From Gymnothorax reevesii (taxonomy: Eukaryota; Chordata; Actinopteri; Anguilliformes; Muraenidae): 64,000 nucleotides of DNA. The DNA is taken from positions 117,479,166 through 117,543,165 of the forward strand of contig CM056576.1 of the NCBI GenBank assembly GCA_029721435.1, in the 5' to 3' direction. Positions 45,301 to 54,956 of the stretch are shown piece after piece (positions within the stretch are counted from its first letter, which is position 1; each line of letters begins with the position of its first letter). Under the pieces are notes generated by a model that was given only the letters and a program-made list of their open reading frames with translations, was not told the origin of the DNA and searched no databases. The translations under genes were made by a program, and so were the position numbers.

Positions 45301-48300
45301 GTGCTCCACACGAGAAAGATCTGGGAGTGATTGTTAAAAACGCCAATTGGATGCTGGGATACATTGCCAAAAGTATTGAGTACAAATCTGAGGAGGTGAT
45401 GCTTCTTTTGTACAATACATTCATCAGACCATACCTGGAGTACTGTGTACAGTTCTGGGGACCAAACTTTAAGAAAGACATAGAGGCTCTAGAGAAAGTT
45501 CAGAGAAGAGCCACAAAGCTAATTCCAGGTATAAAAGATGAAAGCTATGAGAAGAGGCTGAAGATCCTTAATCTCTTTAGTCTTAGGAAAAGGAGACTAA
45601 TGGGTGATATGATTGAGGTCTTTAAATATGTTAAAGGGATTCACAAAGTGAATTATGTAGGATTCCTTCGACCAAGTGTTGTGAGTAGAACTCGGGGTCA
45701 CAAATGGAAGTTGACCAAAGGTAAATTTAGCACTGATATTTGGAAATATTTCTTCACCCAAAGAGTAATTTCAATGTGGAATAGCTTGCCTGACCATATT
45801 GTTGAGGCAGAGACCTTGGGGGTTTTCAAGAGCAGGCTTGACTTAAAGCTAGATACCATTGAGTCATTATCTGAAGGGATATATTCACAATAGCATAAAG
45901 AAACTGGCGATCGTAGTTGGGCTGAATGGCCTGCTCTCGCCATTAATGCTATGTTTTGTTATGTTATGTAGCCAGCCAGTCACGGACATAGCTAGCAAGC
46001 TAGCTCCAATTTCAAAGCGCTGGCATTGCTTGCTTGCTGACGCACAGAATAACCAGAAGTCATATTTATTTTGTCATGGTTAAAAGCATAGAACTTCTGC
46101 TTTGCATTAACGTGTTAGACATGGACTCCTGCCAGGAAGGATCCATATTTACATCTTGTTCAATTCTTAAGCTATCAATGTGACTGGATGCAGATGGTAG
46201 CTTGCATACTACCACTAGCTTGCAAACATTCCCACGCAGCATTAGCCCAAGACTGATGTGTTGGTAAAATGAGTACGAACCATGGCTATGGATTGCTAGC
46301 TTACTAGGTGGGTGTCTTGTTCAATCAAAAGTACTGATCAGAAAATGTGAAAGTAAGAAATTACACCGAGTGGCAAAACATGGGCTGGTTTTTTTTTTTT
46401 TTTTCTGAAGCTTAGAAAATTAGGCAAACTAGACAAAGATACACAAAAACAATAAGTGATCAGTTTAGTTGATGCATGCCAAGGATGAAAGCATGCAGAA
46501 TATACTCTTCAGGTTTTCGTATAATTTGTATATTAGGCTTCACAACTGTGTAATATTAAGGAAACTTTGAAACTGGTAGTCTGTATTGTAAGCCCATTAG
46601 GGCTGGGCATATGTTGAGGCAAGATGATGTCAGAATACACATCCCCCACCCCCATATCAATCTGAGTAGGTTTTTGCTGGGCATCATTTGATTCATATAC
46701 GAACAGTATTTATTACTGTTATGATGGTCAATTTGAGAATTTACTGACAGTCAGGTAAAGTCATCCGAAAATCTGCAGGGATAGTCTACTTGCAGTTGCA
46801 GCCGCCAGTGGCCACAAGCAGCAGAAATCTTAGTGTATCTTCATCAATCAATGATCGCAAAAAATAAAAGAATCATCTCACATTGAAGTTACAATTAGGT
46901 GTGAGGTCCCAAAATACAAAGAGAGAACCCAGACCATTGCATGAAGTCCAGTCTGTGTGATGCTGGAGGTAAGGCACCACCCCTGAGAGTCCTGAGAGGA
47001 CAGGGGGAGGAAGGAGTGGCTTTGTTTATTTGTAAACAGAGTTGATGCTTGAGGGACCATCAAGTAATTGCTTAGTGTGGCTTAGAAGTTATTTTATCTC
47101 ATTTTTTCTCAAACACCTTGTTCGGTCACTTTTGGGCTGGAAGCCTATGCTTTTATATGTTCTTGGCTTCCAGGTTAAGGTCAAGGGCATGCAAAGGCCA
47201 AAACCAACCATTTTGGTCAATTTTTTTGGTTCTATTTAAGTTGGAAACTTCAAATTAGTGACATTTTTTTGTCTTGGCAGGGCCTTACCAGGAGTTGGGG
47301 GTAACATTTACACAAATATGTCAAAATGACATCAAAAGGGATGTGATTTTTCAGTCATAGTGAAAACTATTTTCATTTATTGACATGCTGTACGTAGCCC
47401 ATCAGTCGAGTAACTTGCGCGAAAAATTGAGCCAAATCAATTGATTACAGTTTTGACACAGTTAACGTTTTTCTGACATCAAAATTTAAATTTATTGAAA
47501 CAAATTTATTTTTCAAAATGCTGTGGAAACATCATTGAATATGTTTGTTCAACATGTTAATTGAATATAAAATGTGGGTTACTGTAAGAATTTTTCACAG
47601 GAGTTATCAAAGGTTTCTGCTGATGAAGCCCTTTATGAAGTGTAAAGTCAAATTTCTCATGAAGTCAATACCATTACATCAAAAATAATTTCATTAAATT
47701 TCCGTTGCTCATCATTCTATGAACGACTTTTCGTTTCCATGACAAGTGAATGAAATTGGATTTCCAGAAAAAAGATATTCTCATTCTCCCTTAAAAAACA
47801 GATCAGATGTTCGTATTAGAAGATTGTCTATATACGTGCATATGATGTGAGAATCATTATTTATTTGACTCTAGCACATTTTTGTTTTGGTTCTGTATTC
47901 TAGCACATGCAGTTTGAAAGACTTCAGTGACATTGAGATTTAAGTGCAGGTTGTCAGCTTTAATTTGGGGGTGTTTTTTTATCCATGCTTTAAACGTTTA
48001 GAGATGTCTGAACCTTTTTGTACATATTTCCCCTATTTTTGGGTGCATATAAACATTGTACAGTTTGACATAATATATAGAAATAATTTTTAAACAATTG
48101 GTCGCATATCCTATGCAATCACTATTAAGTAGAAGCCTGTAATACATAGATGTCATCCAGATGCTGGGTTATCTCATTGTGATGCTCTGCTGCGTCCGTA
48201 CTGCAGTCGTCTTCAGTTCCTGCTCGTTTCAGGGACTTTTGGCCTTCAGTCATCACTTCAACATGTAAAATGAATGTTGAGTTGAATTCAGAACAGAACC

Positions 48301-50106
48301 AAATTAAGAAAGAATGTTCCACTGTCCAATGAATCATGGTGCTTGTGATATATTGCAATCAAAGCAATTGCTAAACAACATATAAGCTTTTATTATTTAT
48401 TATTGTCATAATGGTTATTTATGATTCAAGATTTGGATGGTTCATGACCACCTTTATTAAGTTAATTCATATTAATTGTTTTCACATTTTAAGTTAAATT
48501 ACATTTTTTATTGAAAAGGTGTGCTATGTTTTGACACAATATTTTGTGGAATTACAGGAGTCTCTGCGCTGGCAGCAACCTCCTGGTTTGGACGCAGTAT
48601 AGCCGAAAATTTCTACAACCCCTTCACTCCCACAAATGCCAGGTAAGTGTTAGGCGATTGTCTAATATGGACATTGGGAATATAGAGTGATAAATGCAGT
48701 ATATGAATCAATTCATTGGCCACAATTATTTGTTTGCCTACCCTGACATTGCAAAATGGCTTTTCCATTTTTGGGCTTGAATGATGAATCTTTTCCTAAA
48801 CATTATAAACTGTATAAAAAGATGGACAAAGCTACCGTGACGTCACCCATTGGTTTCAGCATACCATAAAGGAAGCCTCGATTTCGGCAATTTGAATTGC
48901 GTCATTTTGATACCGGATGTGATTTCTTTTGGACGAGAGCATGTATTGACGATCCGGGGAGGACCGTGGCTCTGGATCTGACCATATCAGACAAGGACCA
49001 GAGGATAGCCACGCCCCTAAAGCATATTCTGAGTTTTTGCTTTATTGTAGTCTATAAGGGACCATAATTTACAAAAATGAACATCATGATATATCGAAGG
49101 AGACTTGAAACTTGCTATAGCTACCATAAAATAATGTGAAAAATCATTATTTGAATGAAAAATCAGGTGGGAAAGTAGGGTCATTTTCTCATAGACTTCT
49201 ATAGCATTGAACTTCTTTCTACAACCACCGACATCGCCATCTGCTGGCCATTAAATAGAATGCCATTTTACGGTACTTTCGCATGGACTTCATTTTTCAG
49301 ACCAGGGTGCTGCGTCCATCTTTTTATACAGTCTATGCTAACCATGCAGCAAAAATGTTCCTTCATGTTACGGCAAGGTAAATGTAGGAATATGCATTGC
49401 ACAAGAGCTCTGTAATTCATGCTAGCCATTTAATTGGAAATAAAATTCTGACAAAGCCTATAAAGCCTATATTTGAGATTCTAACACCAAATCTTGTCCA
49501 AACTTTTGTAAGGTTGTTGAATATGTACATAACTCATTACATAAATGGCCTGTGCATTAGTAGGCTATGCGATTATAAGACCATTCAAGAAGATGTGATC
49601 TTTTAAAGGTCCCCCATTTTGTCACTAGATGCACAGCCAATTAGTTATCACAAGCCATTTCAAAATCTTTCCCCACTTGACATCACATGGGGAGGTAACC
49701 AACCAGAGGCAAGAAGAACTGATCAACTTCAGCCAAGCAGTCAATTAGATTTAGATTTCATTATTCTGGGTGGTCACTACCCCTTGTGATGTCAGGAAAG
49801 GGAGACTTTGAACATGCTCATTATGGCTCATTAGCTGTACGCCTGGCGGCATAATAGGAAACCTGTAAGGAAGCCATTTATTGGGTCTTAGAAGGGTGAA
49901 ATACCTTTATTTTTTTACTCTTTGGCACTCACTGTTTTTGTATTGGCAGGTATGAGTTTGGGCAGGCCCTATTTGTAGGCTGGGGTGCTGCTGCCCTCTC
50001 AATTATTGGAGGAGCTTTCCTGTGCTGTAACTGCATGGGGGCCTCGTCAGGACAGGCACGAAACTACCCTAAGACCTCCAGCAGACCAGGAAAAGACTAC
50101 GTGTAA
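37958..50106 (+). CDS. cldn1: claudin-1-like tight-junction protein, four coding exons
   Basis: Joined CDS: 37958-38180, 41294-41458, 48558-48642, 49950-50106 (630 nt, 209 aa plus stop). Claudins are four-pass membrane proteins that form the paracellular barrier of tight junctions. Seen here: a short N-terminus ([11 protein letters not shown]), TM1 about 8-27, the first loop with the family signature W30, G49-L50-W51, C54 and C64, TM2 about 82-101, TM3 about 117-139, a second loop with FYNPFTP at 148-154, TM4 about 163-184, cysteines 183/184/186 that could be palmitoylated, and a C-terminal KDYV, a PDZ ligand for ZO proteins. Exon lengths 223/165/85 match the vertebrate claudin-1 layout. Residues [12 protein letters not shown] in loop 1 and RYEFGQALF before TM4 favour claudin-1 over claudin-7 or -19. 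The start ATG has A at -3 and G at +4. Claudin identity is nearly certain; the paralogue call is less so. Confidence 0.9.
38238..38330. repeat. (GTTT)n and alternating CG/CA/TG tract in intron 1
   Basis: GTTTGTTTGTTT repeats are followed by TGTGTGTGCGCGCGCGCGCA and then GCGCGCACACACA. The alternating purine-pyrimidine tract starts about 95 bp after exon 1. Confidence 0.9.
38437..38520. repeat. (TA)n(GA)n compound microsatellite
   Basis: About 18 TA units followed by about 24 GA units with GG and CG interruptions, in claudin intron 1. Confidence 0.95.
39270..40300 (-). pseudogene. Tc1/mariner transposase, frameshifted
   Basis: On the minus strand, N- to C-terminal: [19 protein letters not shown] with [17 protein letters not shown] (helix-turn-helix), then [12 protein letters not shown] and [10 protein letters not shown] in shifted frames over the first Asp block, [45 protein letters not shown] with the second catalytic Asp, a damaged SLSPI block where SPDLSPIEN is expected, and [20 protein letters not shown] to the C-terminus near 39275. 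Several frameshifts and a lost D/E in the third block make it inactive. Confidence 0.85.
40359..40854. mobile_element. solo LTR inside the intron 1 Tc1 element
   Basis: 496 bp from TGTAATGTAGGG to CATAACA, flanked by CTTG at 40355-40358 and 40855-40858. It separates two parts of the Tc1 leader that are otherwise contiguous. TG...CA ends plus a 4-bp duplication point to an LTR, probably Ty3/gypsy-like, left by recombination between two LTRs. It contains GGATATAAGGAG as a TATA-like box and CCACTAGATGGCAG at 40379-40392, an exact fit to the CTCF core consensus. No internal retrotransposon genes remain. Confidence 0.75.
41294..41458 (+). CDS. cldn1: claudin exon 2
   Basis: 165 nt, preceded by the acceptor TTTTTGTAATCCTGCAG and followed by the donor GTGAGA. 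Encodes [11 protein letters not shown]2 and the start of TM3 (residues 75-129). It lies 163 bp downstream of a Tc1/mariner element in intron 1, so the acceptor region has stayed clear of the insertion. Confidence 0.93.
42305..42346. repeat. (AT)n microsatellite
   Basis: About 20 AT units in claudin intron 2. Confidence 0.95.
42360..43420 (-). mobile_element. unknown interspersed element, copy B (inverted to 12190-13660)
   Basis: Reverse-complement matches to copy A run through the stretch, for example GGTACCCTTACCGTCGCAGGG, CTATCTCCTCGATCCGTGC, TTTAATAACGTTGG and CGGTCAACGGCAAATATGCT against their inverses. The GC-rich ends of copy A are not evident here, so this copy may be end-truncated or more diverged. 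Confidence 0.65.
43525..43700 (+). repeat. dispersed repeat, copy 2 of 3
   Basis: Matches 20326-20495 (CCCATTATTTTGTCGCTTTT, TGTCTTCAATTGCCACTTGA, GTCTAACGC) in the same orientation. Confidence 0.7.
44961..45972 (+). mobile_element. CR1 LINE, 5'-truncated copy in claudin intron 2
   Basis: About 1 kb of the same CR1 family as 23477-26194, here on the + strand. It starts inside the RT domain (GAGTGGATTCAAAACTGG) and ends with GTTATGTTATG tail repeats, a normal 5'-truncated LINE insertion. Confidence 0.88.
44970..45893 (+). pseudogene. CR1 ORF2 3' part, frameshifted
   Basis: 45010-45291 gives [29 protein letters not shown] and [12 protein letters not shown] (intact FADD). About nine codons are then deleted before [12 protein letters not shown] frameshift near 45290 leads to 45327-45893 with [41 protein letters not shown] and [19 protein letters not shown], then the stop. 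This copy keeps C-terminal residues that are scrambled in the 23.5-kb copy. Confidence 0.85.
48558..48642 (+). CDS. cldn1: claudin exon 3
   Basis: 85 nt, too short to stand out as an open frame. Acceptor ATTACAG ends at 48557 and donor GTAAGT starts at 48643. Encodes the end of TM3 and the second extracellular loop, including [10 protein letters not shown]. The phase is 1 on entry and 2 on exit, which joins the flanking exons in frame. Confidence 0.92.
48801..49337. mobile_element. MITE in claudin intron 3
   Basis: Left ACTGTATAAAAAGATGGAC and right GTCCATCTTTTTATACAGT are exact inverted ends, extended on the right by CTATG. Non-coding interior with CCATATCAGACAAGG and GTAGTCTATAAGGGACC. The termini are a type common in fish genomes. 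TCGCCATCTGCTGG at 49234-49247 is an inverted near-match to the CTCF core. Confidence 0.8.
49600..49830. other. unassigned conserved-looking segment before exon 4
   Basis: A less AT-rich stretch containing CCCCCATTTTGTCACTAG and CACTACCCCTTGTGATGTCA. It may be another MITE (ACTTGACATCAC and GTGATGTCA are loosely inverted) or intronic control sequence. Not decided. Confidence 0.3.
49950..50106 (+). CDS. cldn1: claudin exon 4 (coding part)
   Basis: 157 nt including TAA at 50104-50106. Acceptor TTGTATTGGCAG ends at 49949. Encodes [11 protein letters not shown]4, the CCNC cysteine cluster and the cytoplasmic tail ending KDYV. Confidence 0.93.
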
Positions 50107-50590
50107 AGCAGAAATGTATACCAGCGGACAAGAGCAGTAATCCTGATCCTTTAACTGAATGAGAGCTTGTGGAGGGCATCTAGAAATGCTCTCTCTGGTT
50201 TATGGGTTTGTTTGGTAGTGCTTTGGTTGAAGAGGCCAAAATAATGTCTGCAAGCTTATCAGTGTGGTGCAAAAATTATGTGAACAGCTTGTATCATTTG
50301 ACCAAAGCTGGTGAGGAATGTTACGAGAAGTGCATTATACCAATGATGTCATGAAACTATTTGTCTCACTCATGGCGGAACTTTGCGCTACTTCAAGTAT
50401 CAGTATTTGTTTTTTTGTTTTTTTTTGTGGATATTGCATCGTCAAAATCTTCCGAACACATTTCACTCTAATTGTATTGTAAATTGTGCAACAAGTCCTG
50501 CATTGATGGTCAACATTTTTCAGTAGGAAATTCCTGGCAGGTGGTATGAGTAGCAGTTGTGTGTCAAATAAACACTTGTATAGTCTGCCA
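50107..50590 (+). other. cldn1: claudin 3' UTR with polyadenylation signal
   Basis: Sequence after the claudin stop has no coding potential. AATAAA at 50567-50572 is the first canonical poly(A) signal and would give a 3' UTR of about 480 nt. A second AATAAA at 51451-51456 could support a longer transcript. Confidence 0.5.
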
Positions 50591-52440
50591 CAACATTGTC
50601 AAGATGAGCTACCTCAAAGCTCAAACATAATTTGTTTTTACGGTTACGGACAGCGTTCGCATTTATTACATATTATTACATATGTAACATTTGTCAGTTT
50701 AAGTCACATATAAGTAATACTGCTGGCATCCTCAATTGTTTTTTTCTTTTTGGTTTTTTTTTTTTTTGTAAAATTAAATTCAAGAATTATTTTCTAAGCG
50801 CCATCCTTAACAGCTACAAAAAATGTTTTTATTAGGGACCCTGGAGGTGTACAAAACAAGCTCAATATCATATCGCTACTCATCAAATTTCTTTCAAAGA
50901 CATGTTTTTGGTTTGCAATGAAAGATCTAAATTCTACTTGGTAAGAGTGGCATTTATGCTGACTGATCCTTTGAGTAATTTCAGTCAAAAAAGAGAGAAG
51001 TGAAAAATTAACTGATATTAAGATATGGCCAATAGCACATGCTAACGGGTGCTAAGGAATATAATGCTCATACACGTAGGGTCAGTTTTGCTGACATTAT
51101 TAAGCTTAGTTCTGGACTAAATTTTGTTTTGTACAGAGAATCACCAGTCAAAATTGACTTTAGTGCATGACTAGGCATAATCTGTTTGTGAAACTTTCTT
51201 GTATGTGTTATTGAAATAGTGACAGGTAATATTTCTGGTATATTTTTATAACTTGTTTCAACTAGATGTAATTTAGTACTTGAATCTAAATGAACCCCTT
51301 CATGTTTTCAATTGAAAACAAAATGTCATTTTTCTCTGTGTGAGTTCATTTGAGTTATATTTGAGACTATTCAGCATGTCTATTTTTATTTTGTGAGAGA
51401 AAATTTTGTAGGCTTTTTGTATGTCCTGAAAAATATTAAATGATATTTGTAATAAACACAACTGGAAAAAAAATTAATAAAAAAGAAGAAACACCATTTT
51501 CGATGTTTTTTAAATACACAGTGCATAGGGTGCATGTGTGTTCATTTTGGAAATGCATTAAATCACTTGGATAGTAAGCTCCTGTGATCTGGAAAAACCT
51601 AATGAGTTTATCAGTGGCAAAGATCTCGCAATTGAACAAAAAGTTTAGGCTCTGGACTTTTCCTAACAGAAAAAAATATGATAGAAACTTGATTTTGAAA
51701 GTTCAAATGACACTTATAGCTAGTGTTTTAAGACTTTCACCACTCTTAATTACTGCAAATTAAGGTTAGACTCAGTTTCAACAGAAAGTGACGTGTACTA
51801 GGTTTTTCCAGATCACAGGAGTTATGGTTACAAATGAAAACAGCTGGCATCCCCCAACTGTTCCAATTCTTTTAATTTGACCTGAACATTTTTGCGTTCA
51901 ACGAAAGGCATGCTTACTATATAATGCTTCAGTATCATACAATATCAGTATCAGTACATGGCAGGCTGTTCTGATAATTAGTTACTGAATTCTATCTTTA
52001 AAGAATTCAACTATTATGCAAGAAAAAGGCCATCCAGTATCAATTAATTTGCGATTTACTGTATATGAACAAACTCCTGCCTTATTAGCTAGTCACTCAT
52101 CATTAAAACTCCAGATGTCATAGCTGCTTTAACAGAAGCAACACTGAGCGTCAGGATACTGATAGCAGAACTAGTATAGTTTATGGAATACATATCATGC
52201 AGTATGTCAGAAAGCATGCACAATTTATCCTTGAAATTTTCTTTTTTTGGCATAAAGACTTTATATGACCATATAGAATTTGACAAATGCGTTCCAATTC
52301 AGAGCTAAGGTTGCATTTTTTCTTTATGATAACCAGCAGTGTCCTTGTCATAATTGTCTAAACTAGATACTTAAGCTTTTGAAAACCACGGCTGAATATA
52401 ATAATCAACTGTCAGATACAACTCTTCTGGTCTTAACAAA
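50591..52440. other. downstream of claudin, non-coding
   Basis: AT-rich. Contains a T-run at 50755-50768, a possible distal poly(A) signal at 51451 and the MITE at 51576-51824. Confidence 0.5.
51576..51824. mobile_element. MITE with about 27-bp TIRs
   Basis: AAGCTCCTGTGATCTGGAAA at 51576 is matched by its inverse, TTTCCAGATCACAGGAGTTA, ending at 51824, with one mismatch. 249 bp and non-coding. Confidence 0.75.
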
Positions 52441-52443
52441 CAG

Positions 52444-54067
52444 TACGACCCCATTTCCAAAAAATTTGACGTACTGGGTAAAATGTAAAACAGAATGCAA
52501 TGATTTGCTAATCATTTAAACTCTATAATTGAAAATTGTACAGAGACAACATATGAGATTTTGAAACATACGTAGAAATTTGGTTGTTTTTTGAAAAGTA
52601 GACGCTCATTTTGAATTTGATGCCAGCAACACGTATCAAAAGAATTCACAAAAAGTAGTTGAACATGGCTGGGCATGTTTACCACTGTGTTTTTGAATCT
52701 TCTTTTAACATCATCTGTAAGCAGTTGGGAACTGAGGGGACTTCTGTAGTTTTGAAAGCAAAATGTTTTTCCATTCTTGCTTTATGTTGGATTTAAGCTG
52801 CTCAACACTTTGCGGCCTCCTTTGCTCTATTTTGTGTGGCATAATGCACTAAATGTTTTCAGTGGGTGGCAAGTCTGGACTGCCGGCAGGCCAGTTTAGC
52901 ACCGAGACTCATCCAGTACGGAGCCATGTCACTGTAATACATGCAGAATGTGGTGTTTGGCATTATCTTGCTGAAATAAGCAAGGCTTTTTCTGAAAATG
53001 ACTTCAGGGTGGCAACATATGCTGGTACAAAACCTGAATATATCGTTTAGCATTAATTAACAGATGTGCAAGTTACTTATGCCATCGTCACAAAAGTTCT
53101 GGCACACTTGTTATGGATGCTAACTTTTGAAGTGTGTGCAGATAACAAGCCGGACCGATCCTCTCCTCTTTAGCCCGGAGAATGCGGCATTCATGATTTC
53201 CATAAAGAATTCCAGATTTGTATTTTGGAATTCACCTCAATCCATCTTAAATGAGCTTGGGCCCTGAGAGGTTGGCATCATTTTTGGATCCGGTTAATAT
53301 GTATTGTAATCTTTACATATCAGAATTTTGACTTGCATTTGTGAATGGAGTGACTACGGAAGCCGAGAGCAGCCACGTATTTACTTTCTTTTATTTTAAT
53401 GCTGTTTTCTCTCTCCTTGATGTGCCATTTCACCCACTGAGACACACTTAGACCAGACAGTGGCATCTGAAGGCTGAAATCAGGACGATGGACCAAACCA
53501 ACACGTAATCATCAGAGATGATAATTATCCCACAGAAACAAAAGTATCTGTTATACTGAGATAACTCAATTAATAAATGCATTATCCCTGGAAAACAGAC
53601 TTTGTTATATCAAGATATCAAAATAAATCAATGTGTTTTCACAAGAAAACTGACTTTGTTATATCGAGATAACAAAATAAATTAATGCGTTATCACGAGA
53701 AAATGGATTTTGTTATATTGAGATAATTAAATAATTAGTCGGTAAAAGAAAACGGCAGTAAAATGAAAAAGTAAATACGTGGCCGCTCTCGGCTTCCATA
53801 AGCTTGCTGACAATGATTTGTACAGAAGTGTTCCTGAGTCATGGAGTGATGTCCAACATAGAATCCTATCTGTTTTTAATGCAGTGCTGCCCGAGGGCCT
53901 GAAAATCACAGCCATTCAATATTACCCCAACTCTTTCGAAATGTATTGTTGACATCAAATTCAAAATGAGCAGATATATTAAAAATAGATAAATTAATTA
54001 TTAAAATGCTGCATTTATTCATTTAAAATCCATTATGCAGCATTTCAACTTTTTGGAAATGGGGTTG
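52444..54067 (-). mobile_element. decayed Tc1/mariner element (TIR family related to CAACCCC)
   Basis: Left TACGACCCCATTTCCAAAAA and right TTTTTGGAAATGGGGTTG are inverted. The interior reads on the minus strand as a heavily decayed transposase of the same broad family as the 30- and 39-kb copies (GGCAGGCCAGTTTAGCACC, CTCCTCTTTAGCCCGGAG, CCTGAGGGCC-like word near 53890). An unrelated MITE at about 53350-53800 splits it. Confidence 0.75.
53350..53800. mobile_element. MITE with internal tandem repeats
   Basis: Ends ACGGAAGCCGAGAGCAGCCA and TGGCCGCTCTCGGCTTCC are inverted and extend into CGTATTTACTTT/AAGTAAATACG. The core at about 53545-53725 holds roughly three 55-bp tandem units of the form TTGTTATATCGAGATAACAA. 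Inserted in the Tc1/mariner relic. Confidence 0.75.
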
Positions 54068-54069
54068 AA

Positions 54070-54955
54070 CAATTGATTTGATGCTCAACTCAGTATTCTT
54101 TGTGGAAAGGCCTCAGATGTATCCTGTAAAATTACAGTAATTGTAAATCTGTTGTAAAATCAAAGATAACCCTTAACAAATGCACTCTGCTGGCAATGTT
54201 GGTGCAATCAAATTCTAATTTGTCAAATTCCTTCAATAAAAAAATAATAAGGGACTCTAGGTAACATCAGACGCACCACCTCAACACTTTTTACTTTAAA
54301 CACCACTTTGCATAGTGACTACATTCCTCAATCCATAATTATGGACCAACTCGGCAAAACAAATTACCACCAGCTACACCACAAATGTCAACAAACATCG
54401 TCAGAAAGTAGCAAACCGTGGTTCTTAACACATCTAACAAAGTTTCAAGAACAATGAAACACATTTGAATCTGCTTGAATCAGCCACTAGAAAATCACCT
54501 GTGTAACATTGTGTAAGTCCCCGTCATGCCGTCTGCTCAGCTCTGTCTGCTGACATCCTGCACCCAGGCCTTTTCAGCTAAATATTTTCCAGCGCATTAC
54601 TCTCCTTCCACCAGCTTGTTCTCCAGCTTGTGGGTAAATGTTGTAAACATGCCCTGCTTTTGCACATGATAAAAAGGAAATGGGACTTACTGGACCAGGC
54701 AACCTTCTTCAATAGTTCCAAGGTCCAGCTCGCGTGCCCTTTGTAGGCCCCTTTGGCTGTGGACGAGGGTAAGGATGGGCTCTCAGATAGGTCTGCACCT
54801 GCTGTATGCAGCAGTGTGCATTGTGTTGTTGTAGCACATTCCTCAAGTATCATTGAAGTTCCCCACATGGAAATAATCTATATGAACATATATGCGCATA
54901 TATGCAACCTATGTACAGCATGTATGCACATATATGCCGCATGTATACAGCAGAT
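54070..54955. other. non-coding stretch
   Basis: No gene recognised. The last 90 bp (ATATGCGCATATATGC words) resemble sequence that continues after the Tc1 element at 56554, so the Tc1 seems to have inserted in an ATATGYRC-rich repeat. Confidence 0.5.
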
Positions 54956-54956
54956 G

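Larger units (their letters stand above)
41459..48557 (+). other. cldn1: claudin intron 2
   Basis: 7.1 kb between canonical sites. Holds (GTTT)n at 42110-42130, (AT)n at 42305-42346, an inverted copy of the 12-kb repeat, a dispersed repeat, and a CR1 fragment. The 45975-48557 part shows nothing recognisable beyond AT-rich sequence. Confidence 0.85.
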
